A stretch of DNA of 64,000 bases from Lolium rigidum (GCF_022539505.1 NC_061510.1:92582292-92646291); one strand, 5' to 3'. Shown: positions 9,427 to 21,352, counted from the first letter of the stretch. Notes: generated by a model from the letters alone, not told the origin. Translations and numbers: made by a program.

Positions 9427-12400
9427 GTCGATCCCTGCACAAGAATATGACACAAATACACCAGGAAAACAATCCACCAGCTGAGCACCATGGCACATAT
9501 ACAATTGTTCCTCCATATACACCATGACACATATACAGTTGATCCTCCACCAGCTGAGCACTCAACATCATGCATCAGCTAGCTATATGCATCAGCTAAC
9601 CATGGACATACATCAAGCAGCAAGGAGCAACAAGCAGCAAGCAACAAGCAACAACTAGCAGCAGCAGCAAGCAGCAAGCAGCAACTAGCAGCAACAGCTA
9701 GCAGCTAGCAAGCAGCAGCTAGCAGCTAGCAAGCAGCTAGCAAGCAGCAGCTAGCAGCAGTAGCAAGCAGCAGCAAGCTCACCGTGAGTCGCGTGGAGTC
9801 TCCGAGAGGTGAGCTGTTGCTCCGGGTCGAGGAAGATGCGGCAGCGACGGTCAGGTGCTCTTGTTCCAGGGCCATGAAAGAATGACAATATGGTATATAT
9901 TAGTTTGATTGTATCTGTTGTTATTCATATTTGAGTGTACATGTACAGTACAAAATGGTGGTTATTCATTTTAGTGAAAACAATTGTGGTGTTAATTGTA
10001 CAGAGGCTAGAATCAAAACACACATCATTAGCAAAAATACTCCAAATGTCAAGAACACAAACAATTTTTTCAGCCTTCTAGTTTTGAAAGCCTACAAGAC
10101 ACTTGTATGCTTTCGACAGAGTAAGGTACCCAGGTTTAAAAATCTCAAATTGTTTTTAACTTGGTGTTCTCTCTATTTTAGTGGAAATTTTAGGTGTCCT
10201 GGTATGCAGAATACTAGGAACAACATGGCAGATTTGCACATGCTCCTTTCACAAAATTTGCACATGCTCTGCCATAGCTAGCTAGGACCAGACCATTTCA
10301 CACACCATTTTCACATAGCTAGAACAAAATAACCAAGTCCAATATTTATTGCTTCCCCTAATTAGTGTGCTAGAAAACTAGAAACAGTTTTAAGTACAGT
10401 TGTGTTGAATAAACATGTAAGGGCAATTCAGAATGTGTAAGAGAGCACGTCATTGCACTGGTGTCTAAACAAAATAAAGGAAGGGTGGAGTCCTTACTGG
10501 TTTGGGCACACAACTCATTTTTATTATCAGATGGCAGGAATACTTTGATTACACAACAGGGTGTTTAATAAGGTTAGTAAGGTCCAATCTCTGCTCGTGA
10601 TAAGTTAACAAATTATACTTATCAATCAGTGTCCTATGCATGCATGAGTTACTAAAGTAGGCTACGTAATCAGCATTCAAGCTTAGTGCATGTAACATAC
10701 AAACATGTCAGTAATACCAACTGAGACCACCAAGTATCTGGCACAAATTGATCAACATTCCAGCGAGTTACAATTCAAACCAGTGGGACATTTTGCAAAA
10801 AATTAACAGAGCAATTAACAGTGGCCATGTAATAAGAAATTAACAGAGAAGTTCAAGTTTAAAAATTAACAGGGGGAGTTGCTGGGCTCATCACCTTGAG
10901 GCAGTGTGCAGGTGGTCGAGGAAGTGCAGGTGGTCGGGGCAGTGCAGGTCGCCTCCTCCTCCTGGTGCTTGGCGCTCCCCCTCCACCTGGTGGTCCTCCT
11001 CCTCCTGGTCCTAAGCAGCAGCAGCAATTGTGAGTTACTAAACAACAACCTAACAGCAGCAGCACCTAAGCAACATCTAGGAACTAGAACAACATCAGCA
11101 AGCAAGCAACAACATGGTTGAACAGCATCATCATGCAAGCAAGCAAAAAACTACTGCACTACCAAGAGTCCAAGATCAATGGAAATGCTGCTGCCTTTAT
11201 GATATGCATATAACCAGAGACATATTCATATTCATTTTCATTTTCATTTTCAAAATTACAAAGAGCATTCCTATGAACTCCTTTTGTGAAATCAAAATTA
11301 CAGAGAGCATTCCTATGAACTCCAATGAACTAGAAAGAACTACATTTGCTCTCAGCAGAAGGAGAACCACCTTTTGTGAAATCAAAATTCCTCATTTGGT
11401 TTGCATAAGGTGCATAGACTAGCACATAGTTAACATTCATTTCTGAAGCACATAGTGAAGCATACAAAGCATCATTGCATAGTGCATACAGAGCATCGAA
11501 AATCAAACTTCCACTGTTACACCTCAACACAAGCTATGCAGATTGTTTGAAAACCTAGCAACTAACAATCTAGCAGCAGCAGCAATCAACCTAGCAACTA
11601 ACAACCTAGCAACTAATAGCAACCTAACAACCTAGCAGCAGCAACAAGCACTAGCAAGCACCAGGAAGCACTAGCAAGCAGCAGCAGCAGCAACACCTAG
11701 CAAGCACCAGGAAGCAACTAGCAAGCACCTAGTAGCAGCAGCAACACCTAGCAAGCACCAGTAAGCTTTGAACTCTAAAATAAAAGAGTTACCTAGCACA
11801 AGAAGCTATGCAGATTGTTTGAAAACCCATGATTTCCAAAATATAGAATGCAAACATTCATGCAACAACATATTCCTAGAATTACACCCATTTTGCAATG
11901 CATTTCTTCTAAAAAAATATACTAGCTTAACAGCAGTAGGAGTATGCAATTACACCCATTTTTTTAGTTTATATGTTATTTTCCAAATAGAGTATGCAAT
12001 ATCAGATACATAATAGTCAAAAGCTTAAAATCACTAGATATCTACTACTGCTCCAATTTAAATTTACTACTGCTCCAATTGATAATTTACTACTGCTCCA
12101 AGGATGATGAATTAACCTTATGCTGTTAAATCATACTAGTTGAATCATCCAGTAACAACAACCTAACAGCAGCAGCACCTAACAGCAACATCAACCTATC
12201 TAGTAGCAACAACAACACCAAGCAGCAGGCTTTCTAGCAGCAGCAACATCGGCTCGAGGGGGAGCACCGAGCAGTAGCAGCAGTGCCGGCTCGAGGGGGA
12301 GCACCAAGCAGCAGGAGTAGCACCTAGCAGTCAACCTAGCAGAGGAGGATGAAGGGAGGAGCACGAAGGCTACCTGGGAAGGATGCGGCAGCGTCAGTGG

Positions 12401-12610
12401 TCGAAGGCGTCTGGCTCCTCCGCGGTGAGGTCGATGACGAGGTCGCAGGTAGCATCAGAGGTCGAGGGCGTGCGGCTCCTCGGCGGTGAGGTCGAGGACG
12501 AGGTCGCAGGCGCCGTGCGCTTCTCCTACTCCCGCTCCACAGTGCGCAGCCTGGGGAGCGACGAGGCAGAGGATGGGGCACCGGCGGTGGGAGAGGTGGT
12601 CGCCGGCAGG
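9427..12610. other. Non-coding CACTA centre rich in AGC/CAG microsatellite
   Basis: The stretch between the second gene and the end of the TNP2 gene holds several blocks of impure AGCAGCA/CTAGCAGC repeats (about 9600-9780, 11560-11770, 12150-12330) and AT-rich sequence. A GC-rich block follows at 12336-12600. It should contain the promoter and 5' UTR of the minus-strand second gene. I see no protein-coding segment with family features; the open frames here follow the repeats. Confidence 0.5.
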
Positions 12611-12765
12611 GATTCGAGGGGGAGTGGCAGTCACCGGCGAGGAATCAAGGGGGAGTGGCAGTCGCTGGCGTGGATTCGAGGGGGAGTGGCGGTCACCGGC
12701 GGGGAATCAAGGGGGAGTGGCAGTCGCCGGCGGGGATTCGAGGGGGAGTGGGGAAATCTCGATCT
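12611..12765. repeat. 31-bp tandem repeat, five copies
   Basis: Units begin at 12611, 12642, 12673, 12704 and 12735 and alternate between two variants, GATTCGAGGGGGAGTGGC and GAATCAAGGGGGAGTGGC. The block lies next to the internal copy of the terminal motif and far upstream of the second gene. Confidence 0.8.
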
Positions 12766-12817
12766 GGCCATAGTGGTGAATGGACGGGGGATTTTTGCTA
12801 AGTCCTAGACACCCTTA

Positions 12818-12890
12818 GCAATAGCGCACCTCTAGTGGTGCGCCACTATGAGGCTTAACAATGGCGCACCTCTAGGGGTGCGCCACTACC
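12818..12890. repeat. Internal block of CACTA subterminal-type repeats
   Basis: Four copies of the GCGCACC / GGTGCGCCACTA motif, the same motif that fills both ends of the element, occur here in the middle, between the TNP2 3' end and the presumed promoter region of the second gene. They could be a regulatory binding site or the scar of an internal rearrangement. Confidence 0.75.
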
Positions 12891-12992
12891 ACTTTATGTC
12901 TGGGTCAAAAGAAAAACGCGGGGGCAATTGACATAATCTGATTAGTACCACATTGGCTCTGTCCCTGGTTGGTTTGTGCCAAACCTAGCCGG

Positions 12993-13015
12993 CCAGGTTC
13001 GAACCCTGGCGGCCC
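12993..13015 (+). other. tRNA T-arm-like (Pol III B-box-like) motif
   Basis: CCAGGTTCGAACCCTGG forms a perfect 5-bp T stem with the TTCGAAC loop. It is followed by seven acceptor-like bases and A, then a T-run that could act as a Pol III stop. No convincing D arm, anticodon arm or matching 5' acceptor half is found upstream, so this is at most a tRNA remnant. Confidence 0.3.
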
Positions 13016-13243
13016 CAATTTTTTTCCTTTTCTTTCTAAATTGATTTAACACTATAATAAACATCCTAAATAGCATAATACACCAAAATAAAAGGCATAA
13101 ATAATTATAATTATGTAGAATATTTAAAATACTCTAGAATCTAGAAAATATCCAAAAATATAAATTATATGTCTATTTTGATCGGTACAATGTGTAGATT
13201 AACAATATGACATCCATTATTCATACAAGAAAATGATACATAA

Positions 13244-16200
13244 TTATCTTTTCACAATCTTCTTGCCCTTCTTTCTCGCGGTTGAATAATTTAACCCCGG
13301 AACTCCTAGACTTCTTCTCTTGAATGGACGGCCTTTAGGTAGGGTGGTCCTGCTTTTTCTTGTTGTGTATGGTTCTTCATCATCGTCGTCGTCATCTTCC
13401 ATCTTCGGATCGCCGTACTGGTCAAAGTCTAGCTTGTTGGCGGCTCCATCCATTCCGATGATGCTCCTTTTGCCTCTCCTCACGACAACACGGCTGGGCT
13501 TTTGCGGGTCGGTAATGAAGAAGCATTGGTCCACTTGGGAAGCTAGTACCCATGGCTCATATTTCGCGGTGACCTTTGCGCCCGCTGTCTTGGATTTGGC
13601 TTCGGGTATAACCATGGTGGTGAAATGTCGGTCTTCTTTTACGACGTTCTTGGCCCACCTGACACGGAACATCGGCACATTCTCTCCGGCGTAGCTCAGC
13701 TCCCAGATCTCCTCGATCTTTCCGTAGTATCTCTGCTTGATGTCACCGGTGTAGGACTCCATCGTTACCCCGGAGTTCTGATAATCGCTCTTCATGTCCT
13801 TTTCCTCGGTGTAGAATGTGTAGCCGTTGATATCGTACGCCTGAAATGTCATCAGGTTGTGTTCGGCGCCCTGTGAGTGGCGAATATGAGTTTTTCTTCG
13901 GCAGAAGAATCCTCGTCTATAGGGTACGTCAGCATCTTGTCCTTGAACCACCGCGTGAAGGTTGAGTTGTGCTCTTTGATTATATCTCTGTCCGTCCTCT
14001 GTTGGCCCTGATCATTGTACGTCGTGGCGATGAAGGTTTTGTGCTCTACCACCCAAGGATCGACCACGTCTATGTGTTGTAGTGCGACTAGGTTTGCTCT
14101 TTCAAAGTCGGCGATTCGACCCTTGAAGTCGACATGCATTTCGCGGCTACCCTCGCGGTGACCCCATCCAGCGAGCTTCCCGAGGTGCCTGTTTACGGGC
14201 AGACCGACGGGATTCTCGATTTCTAGATAACTCGTGCGAAGGAGATGCACTCTTCGGTCGAAAGCCCTTGGCTATGCTTCCGTCCGGATGTGCCCTGTTG
14301 CGAATGTACCCTTTGATGACACCATTCATCCTTTCGAACGGCATCATGCTGTGCAGGAACGTCAGCCCCAGTTGGATGATATCCTCCACGATATGTACCA
14401 GCAGATGCACCATAACGTCGAAGAATGCGGGTGGGAAGTACATCTCAAGCTCGCACAGTATCACCACGATCTCTTCATGTAGCCTTCTAAGTTTCCTCAC
14501 GCCAACAGACTTCCGAGAGATGATGTCGAAAAAGTTGCATAGGCCAAAAAGCGTTTCACGGACGTGCGCGTCCATGATCCCACGGATTTCAACCGGAAGT
14601 ATCTGCGTCATCCGCACGTGACAGTCGTGAGACTTCATCCCGCTGAACCCTCGCTTCGCTTTGTCTAGGTACCTGCTTATCTTCCCCGCGTAACCGTAAG
14701 GAAGTTTTACTCCTAGAAGACGATCGAAAAACTACTCGATCTCCTTCCGACTTAGAGTGAAGCACGCGGGGGGCGGTAATATTCGATCTTTTTGGCCTTT
14801 TTGCCCTTGCGACGACTTTGCGTGTCCTCTGCCTCATCATCGTCATCGTCATCATCATCATCATCATCATCATTAGGGCATCCAGCGTGAAGCTCCTCCC
14901 TGATCCCAATTGATTGCAAGTCGTACCTTGCTTTCGGCCCATCTTTGGTCTTCTCTGGCATGTTGAGGAGGGTACCAAGCAGACTCTCGCACACGTTCTT
15001 CGTGATGTGCATGAGATCAAGGTTGTGAGGCACACGGAGGATCTTCCAGTACGGCAAGTCCCAGAAAACAGACCTCGTCTTCCATACCTTAAGCAGCGGC
15101 TCCGGCGCCTTTCGCTTCTTTCCCGGCGGTGGGCACTCTTTCCAATTTTTCAATAGCTCGTCTATTTGCTCGCCGCTTCTCGTACGTGTCCGTCTTCGTG
15201 GTTCGTCTTGACCATCGAACAGATCCTTGTGTTTCCTCCATGGGTCGTCCTCGCAAAGCCACCTTCGATGTCCCATGAACACTGTTTTCGAGGACCCAGG
15301 ATCTCTATCTAGCTGGCGGTACGTTGTGTCGTCCATGCACCTGACGCATGCATTGAATCCGTGGACCACCTGCCCCGCGACATATCCGTAACCGAGAAAG
15401 TCGTGCACCATCGTGAGCAACGCGACTCTCATAGGGAAATATTCTTCCGCGGCGGCGTCCCACGTGTTGGCAGGCGCGTACCATAGCGTGGCTAGCTCCT
15501 CTTTCAGAAGCCCCATATACAGATTAATGTCGTTCCCTGGTTGTTTCGGCCCTTCAATTAGCATACTCATTTGAATGTACTTCCTCTTCATGCACAACCA
15601 GGGGGGAGGTTGTACATCCACACAAACACGGGCCAGGTGCTATGCGTGCTGCTCTGGCTGCCAAACGGATTGACTCCATCGGTGCTCGCGCCCAGCCTTA
15701 TGTTCCTAGGATCGTCCCCAAATTCCGGGTACTCGAGGTTCAACGCATTCCACCGGCTAGCATCCGAAGGGTGTCTCAACATCATGTCCTTTTTCTTTTT
15801 CTTCGGATCATCTGCGTCATATTCTCCCTTCCTCATCTCCGCGTGCCAGCGCATTAGCTTTGCTTGCTCAGGATCCGCGAAATACCGCTGCAGACGAGGA
15901 GTGATCGGAAAGTACCACACCACCTTCCGAGAAGCTTTCTTCCCCTTCTTGTACCGACTGACGCCGCACTCCGGACATATGGTACACTCCGCGTGCTCGT
16001 TCCGATAAATGATGCAATCGTTCAAGCACACATGGTATTTCACATGCGGTAAATCCAGAGGACACACGATTTTCTTGGCCTCCTCGATACTAGTCGGACA
16101 CGTGTTACCTTTGGGAAGACGTTCGTGCCAGAATGACATGTTGTCGTTGAAGGATGTGTCGGTCATTTTGTGCTTTACCTTCATCTCCGAGCCATGAGCG

Positions 16201-16807
16201 TTACTTTCAGGCGGGTATCCTCCGGCCTGCATCCTTCATACAATGGAGTAACCGCGTCTACCTCCAGTTGATCCATCTTGGCTTTCTCTCGGGCGGCAGC
16301 TCTTGCGTTACTCGTCTGCTTGAGAAGCAGATCTTGAAGATAAGGGTCCTACACCCAGTCCATCGACGATGTTCCATCGTCTTCATCTTCATGATCGTCA
16401 TGATGACCTCCATCTTGATCTTCCTCATCATCAGGTCCAGGATCTCCTACATTGTGATCATGATCATGTCTGGGATCTTCTACATCCTGATCATGTCCGG
16501 GATCTTCTACATCCTGATCATGTCCGGGATCTTCTACATGGTGCTCACCTCCTTCCTTATTTCTTGTTGAAATCCCATGGACAAATTCATAATCATCTTC
16601 GTCGCCTTCCCACCGATAGCCATCCATGAAACCACGCATGAGAAGGTGGTCCCGCACCATATCGGCTTTAGGGTCCATAAGGCTCGTTATCTTGCATCTT
16701 CGACACGGACATCTTATCTCCTTTTGGTTATTTTTAATCATCTCGGCCGTCGCTGCTTTCAAAAACCTAGCCACAACGCCTTCGCTCATCATGCGGACCA
16801 TGGTCGC
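13244..16807 (-). pseudogene. TNP2-type CACTA transposase, frameshifted
   Basis: An acceptor (CCCGCAG) ending at 16808 precedes ATG at 16801 (MVRMMSEGVVARF). Parts in order: transposase-associated zinc-like region (CPCRRCKITSL, MRGFMDGYRWEGD) and an acidic repeat at 16801-16349; Transposase_21/TNP2 region from about 16232 (CICPECGVSRYKKGKK is read as CTICPECGVSRYKKGKKA) to 15588; its continuation 15621-14752 (PWLCMKRKYIQMSMLIEGPK, VHGFNACVRC, LDLMHITKNVCESLLG); DUF4218-like 14638-14147 (MKSHDCHVRMTQILP, FPPAFFDVMVHLLVHIVED); DUF4216-like 14250-13244 (ELSYAGENVPMFRVRWAK, YEPWVLASQVDQCFF). At least four breaks occur: a stop at 16351-16349, a shift at a G-run at 15601-15606, an interruption at 14752-14640, and shifts near 14200 and 13900. 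In an intact family member this protein cuts and rejoins the element ends in the nucleus. Confidence 0.88.
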
Positions 16808-16849
16808 CTGCGGGTATAGAGAAAATGGATATCTTAGTATACCAAAAGA

Positions 16850-16957
16850 AAATTTTGGCATGACCTTCCCTAAAAATAGGACATATGTATATGCATAGTA
16901 TGCCCATTATTCACCGAAACGGAAATGAATCAACGTTTCGGCAAAAAATTGGCAACT
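16850..16957 (-). promoter_or_regulatory. Leader segment shared by both CACTA genes (copy at TNP2)
   Basis: Diverged direct copy of 9329-9426 with the common core CCGAAACGGAAATGAATCAA. It lies just upstream of the acceptor at 16808, so it probably forms the end of a leader intron. Confidence 0.65.
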
Positions 16958-17448
16958 CCATCGCATTTCTAATCCCCGCAAACAAAAACATGCAACACAT
17001 GTGTGGAGGCTTTGCATATACAACACATGCATGTGGAGGCTTCGCATACAACACACATATGCACGTGACGCTTCGCGCATGCACAACACATGCGGAGCTT
17101 TCGCATAACATATATGCACACACACGTGTGCAAGACGATCGTAACCGGTCACACACAAAGCATAAAACCAACAAAGTTACCGATACGGCGAGACCGAGAG
17201 TGTTGGATGAGGAAAAAAGTTGAGATTGAGTAGGTATTGAGCCATAGAAAGTTTCACCCTTACTTACCTACGAAGAAAATTAAGTTTACCACTTAATTTG
17301 GGTGAATGAAGAGGTCAAAATAAGGTGGGGAGGAGGAGCAACACGACCAGATCCAGATTTGGTGGGAGGTGGTGGTGGAAGAGTGTTTGGGGAAAGTGGG
17401 TGGCACATGTGAGTGGAGGGGGAAAAGCAGAAAATGGTCCCAGGTTAG
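16958..17448 (-). other. Presumed TNP2 promoter/5' leader region, no coding
   Basis: Contains short ACACATGCATGTG-type repeats (about 16995-17125) and AT-rich sequence. By position it should hold the TNP2 promoter. No TATA box is assigned with confidence. Confidence 0.35.
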
Positions 17449-17935
17449 CAGTGGCGCACCACGTAGCCGTGCGCCACTGCTAGGGTGACATAGAAATGGC
17501 GCACTGCTTCATGGTTTGCCACTGCTCACCTGCTACATGCAACCCACGCCCCTGCCCAACTTAGCAGTGGCGCACCATGTTGGTGGTGCGCCATAGCTAG
17601 TAGTGGCGCACCACGGCAGTGCGCCATTGTTAAAGCCCTCATCTCTAAAGGGGCCCTAGCCACCTCCTAGCAGTGGCGCACCACTGCGCCATGCGCCATA
17701 GGTAAGCGAAGTAGCAGTGGCGCACCCCTTCGACATGCGCCACTGCTAGGTTGGGGTAGGAGCTGGCCCCCTGCCAGCATTTAGTAATGGCGCACCTCAA
17801 ACAAGGTGCACCACTACTAAATTTGTAATAGTGGCCCACCATTTTGTGGTGCGCCACTGCTAAGTAGTAGTGGCGCACGGCCTTCATGGTGCGCCACTGA
17901 TGTCAACCTAACGGCTAGGCCTTTTCCTAGTAGTG
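17449..17935. repeat. CACTA right subterminal repeats and terminus
   Basis: About fifteen copies of AGTGGCGCACC / GGTGCGCCACTG in both orientations, ending in CCTAGTAGTG at 17935. The inverted terminal match to the left end is clear for the first 13 bases and then diverges. Confidence 0.85.
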
Positions 17936-17938
17936 TGC
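17936..17938. other. Target site duplication TGC, right copy
   Basis: Matches 3121-3123 and directly follows the CACTA end. Confidence 0.85.
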
Positions 17939-18720
17939 TATATTTTTGGGATGTCTAGCTCAAGTCACCAAAATCCCCACGTACAAAAATCAAAATCTTC
18001 CTTTGGAAAATGATAAGAGAGATGCTCCCCTCAAGTGATCAAACATGAAATATGGAAAATACGCAGCCCATCTAGTAGGTTGTGTACTCTATATGGGGGT
18101 CCTGAAGATAATAATCATATGATTCTTTTCTTCCAGCACCATTTGGGAAAAATAGTGTGGGCATGTGTAAGGGACCTCTCGCGGTGCAATTGTAACCCAT
18201 CTAGGGATGGGGAGTTCATTGCCCTCGCTCAAAACTTAGTAGGCCGCACTTGTAGAATTATTTGGATATTGTGCAGCCATATGTTGGATGCTATGGAATG
18301 ATTATAAAAATTTGTTAAAGAGAGGGCTATGCAAAATAAAATACTTACCGCATATAACCAAGATCATATTCGAGAGGCATGCAACAATCGCATACCCTCA
18401 ACGACCATATCATGTGGTGGAAGTTGATGATGTTTCCGAGGTAGTCACTTGTCGACTCCCAAAGCTAGGCATAGCGAGAAGACGTTCTCTCAAAAAAAGA
18501 TCCGCACGGCCGAGAGCCAAACAAACAATATCTCCGAGGTATCCATGCATATAAGAGAAGTGTCACCACATCAAATGTGTGATCAAGCTTGCAGACAAAC
18601 AAGAAAATTTGTTGGGCTAGTTAGACTGAAATGACTTAGCCGGTTTTGCCAAAAACATCTTGGTCACACCACTTAGGTTGTCTAGTTTTCAAAGATCTTG
18701 GATCTTCTAGATAAAAAAAA
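17939..18720 (+). mobile_element. LINE, 3' part with zinc-binding (zf-RVT) region
   Basis: Directly after the CACTA the plus strand reads KSPRTKIKIFLWKM, then LPSSDQ, then CTLYGGPEDNNHMILFFQHH...IVWACVRDL. This matches the zf-RVT pattern of plant LINEs (P-KIK-FLW...C-LC...E---HLFF-C--A---W). The sequence continues the frame logic of the left flank before 3120. Decay is advanced. A run of nine A's near 18712-18720 may be the 3' tail, which would end the element here. Confidence 0.75.
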
Positions 18721-19162
18721 ATATATGTCACACTATTTGGTAAGGCTATTATGAAAACGATTTAGCCATTTTCAGGACAAAATTTGAAAAACCTTGCCAA
18801 CCAAATGGCTGTCCTCTATTTCAGATAAGCCATTCATCATGGCGTGACTCCAAGGGGACATGGACGTTTAAAAGTTACTCGAAAAGTTAGAAGTGATTAA
18901 ATATTTTCTTAAGGTGTTGGGGATATGCACCCATGATATAGGCTAATTCCGTCAAACCCGGGGTGACCCCTAGATAGTGGTTGAGCCTAAGGCCTAACCG
19001 AGCGACCCAATTGTTGATTGACCAAGGCCGAGAGACCAGCTCAGATAGACTACTAGACGGATCAACACCAACATCCAAGGTGGGCTCCAAAAATTTGGGG
19101 CCCCAATGCGAAATGTAAGATGAGGCCCTGAATTTTGAAAATTCATATAGCTAACGAAAACT
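18721..19162. other. No gene seen
   Basis: Low-copy-looking sequence between the LINE tail and the TIR element at 19163. No open frame with family features on either strand. Confidence 0.4.
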
Positions 19163-20381
19163 CTAGAAAAAGGTCAACCTTCGCGAAGGGAAGACAACTC
19201 GCTCCGCACGCGACAAGTGGCGTGCTGTGGTGCCAGAAAATCTCTGGGAAGTGGTCTCCCTGCCCGCCACGTGTCGCAAGGGGAAGCAAGGTGGGGATGG
19301 GGGAGGAGAGAGAAGACTGAGTTTTGTCAGTTTTTCCCTTTTTCTTGTAGATTCGTTTTTTCAAAATGAAATATCTTGAGAACCGTAAGTCCAAATTGCG
19401 AACCGTTTTCACTTTTGAGATCCTCGCGTCGAGATCTTCAAAACTAGATCTCATGTTGATAGGTTTGGAGATATTTTTTTTCGTACTTCCAATAATATTA
19501 TGATTGTACCTATGGTGTGTATCTAACTGTACTCATGTTTCAACTGATAAGTACTTCTGTTTTTAGTGTATTTGATGCAATTTTCTCTTTACTCGCTAAC
19601 TGTACTCGCCCGTGTGCGGGACTGTACCTGTACTTACGCGCGACTGTACCTGCTCGTGTGCCACTGTACTTCTGTATATGTACTTGCTTGTGTTCATGAC
19701 TGTACCTGCTCGTATGCGTTACTGTACTTGTACTCGCTCGTGTGTTCAACTGTACTTGTGTGTTGTGCGTGACTGTACCTGCTCGTGTGCACGACTGTAC
19801 ATGTTCGTGTGCGTGACTGTACTTGTACTCGCCTGTGTGTTCAACTGTACTCGTGTGTTGTGCGTGACTGTACCTGCTCGTGTCTACGACTGTACCTTCT
19901 CGTGTGTGTGACTGTACCTGTACTCGCATGTGTGTTCAACTGTACTCGTGTGTTGTGCGTGACTGTACCTGCTCGTGTGCACGACTGTACCTCCTCGTAT
20001 GCGCGACTGTACTTGTACTCATCTGTGTATGACGTCGTGTACCTAATATTGATGTGTACTTGATTTGCAAGAGTACTCGTATTGAAGCTGAAAGTGTGGC
20101 GTATGGAAACAAAGCCAGATCAGTTGCATGAAGCTAGCATGCATATGCAGGGAGCTAGGCATGAATTCGCGTGGGGGAGGCACTTACGTGGCTGGCCAGG
20201 TACACACGCGGCGCAACAGAGGTACGCGCGAGGCGACGTAGGCACGGCCGTGATGATCTACGCGCGCGGCGCGGTCTCGCGCGGGATGACGTACGCGTGT
20301 TCGCGGGGGACGATGTACACGCCACGTGTGTTTTTTGTGGTGGGTCTTGTTTCCCTTGGGCGAAGGTCGATCTTTATCTAG
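19163..20381. mobile_element. TIR DNA element with internal minisatellite (Mutator-like or unclassified)
   Basis: The left end CTAGAAAAAGGTCAACCTTC and the inverted right end CTAGATAAAGATCGACCTTC match over roughly 30 bases with a few changes, giving a 1.2-kb element without transposase. An AT-rich conserved block at about 19363-19480 (CGTTTTCACTTTTGAGAT, AAACTAGATCTCAT) also occurs in the element near 32880. The exact first base and duplication length are not certain. Confidence 0.6.
19600..20050. repeat. GACTGTACCTGCTCGTGTG minisatellite with about 95-bp higher-order period
   Basis: Short units around GCGTGACTGTACCTGCTCGTG repeat through the stretch. TGTGTTCAACTGTACT recurs at 19741, 19836 and 19931, giving a 95-bp higher-order period. 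Apparent cysteine-rich or threonine-rich open frames on both strands come from the repeat. Confidence 0.85.
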
Positions 20382-21352
20382 TGGTACACGTCACGTGTTG
20401 TTTTGTTTAGTGTAATTTCTCTTACCTATGTAGCACCGCAATGGAAGTGCTTCGTATGTTCTGGGCCGCAGTGGAGAAGAAGATTGAATGAAGCAGCAAA
20501 TTGCTATTGGGCATTTGGGCCATTCGTTGGGTGAGTGACATGGGCATGGGTCGTGACTGCATATACAGCATTGTATCCGGCATGTCAAAAAGATATAGAA
20601 GACGTGGGAAATGAACGAAAGTGCTGAATTTTGAACGAAAGTGCTGAATTTCGTGCTGACATGGGCATGGGTCGTGACTGCATATACAGCATTGTATACT
20701 GACTTGGTGAGTAGCTAGAGATGAGTGATGACAGACGTGAGTTTGGATTGAGGAGCGGTCGTGGTAGATGAAAGAACACTAAGAAAGGAAACGAACGAAG
20801 TGCTGAATTTTGAGCCGGTTCAGAAATGGACTAAGACTAAAAACGAACAGCCCTCTGGGAAACTATAAAAACCAATAGTTAAAAAATCGACCAAGATTTA
20901 AGAAAGTCTACTGAGACGTCGACAGTGCCGTACATATAGACATATAACCGTCTGCGTGCATGGATCGGTTGGCCACGTACGGCTTGGCGTCATGCAACGC
21001 CCAAAATAGTGCAGTGCAGTCTTCGGTTTCAGAAACCAGAAACTCAGAGAGGAAGCGACAAATGGAACGCATCATGACCCAATTTTGCTGCATTTACTCC
21101 CCCCTTTTCTAAGCTGTCCAGTTCGAGCTACCAGTATCTTTCCAAGATCTGTATTTATGGTTCACTGGTTCAGTAGCTCTGGATATCGTATCACTAGCTT
21201 CGCAGAGGAAAAAGTACGCAGTCCATGCGACTATCACGTTTTGCCCCTTCCTTTTCCTGGACCATCTCGAAAGATTTTATGTTTTAAATTTTCTATCATT
21301 TTCTTTTATATTTTCAAAACTTAAAATGCAATATCGATCCAAGGGGAAGGTG
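20382..21352. other. No gene seen; small local duplication
   Basis: A segment containing GACATGGGCATGGGTCGTGA occurs at about 20537 and again at about 20658, and CGAAAGTGCTGAATTT occurs three times between 20610 and 20820. No family features in any frame. Confidence 0.5.

Larger units (their letters stand above)
3124..17935 (-). mobile_element. CACTA (En/Spm-type) DNA transposon, 14.8 kb, two gene units
   Basis: The element starts CACTACTAGGAAA and ends with the inverted form TTTCCTAGTAGTG, bounded by TGC on both sides. It interrupts a LINE whose zinc-binding region resumes in register on the far side. Both ends carry many short GTGGCGCACC / GGTGCGCCAC repeats in both orientations, the usual subterminal binding sites of CACTA transposases. 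All recognisable coding lies on the minus strand: TNP2-like transposase near the right end, then a second gene, then a viroplasmin-like exon near the left end. Every coding part has shifts or stops, so this copy is probably non-autonomous, though complete ends could allow mobilisation in trans. I do not assign a named family. Confidence 0.93.

Noticed and set aside
9240..9527. Plus-strand 95-codon frame at the start of the second CACTA gene
   Set aside because: Lies across the minus-strand leader and start, with no family features.
12993..13015. Functional tRNA gene
   Set aside because: Only a T arm and T-run are present; D and anticodon arms and the 5' acceptor strand are missing.
19540..20063. 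Several cysteine- or threonine-rich open frames on both strands
   Set aside because: They come from the minisatellite, whose unit has no stops in several frames; no start context or family features.
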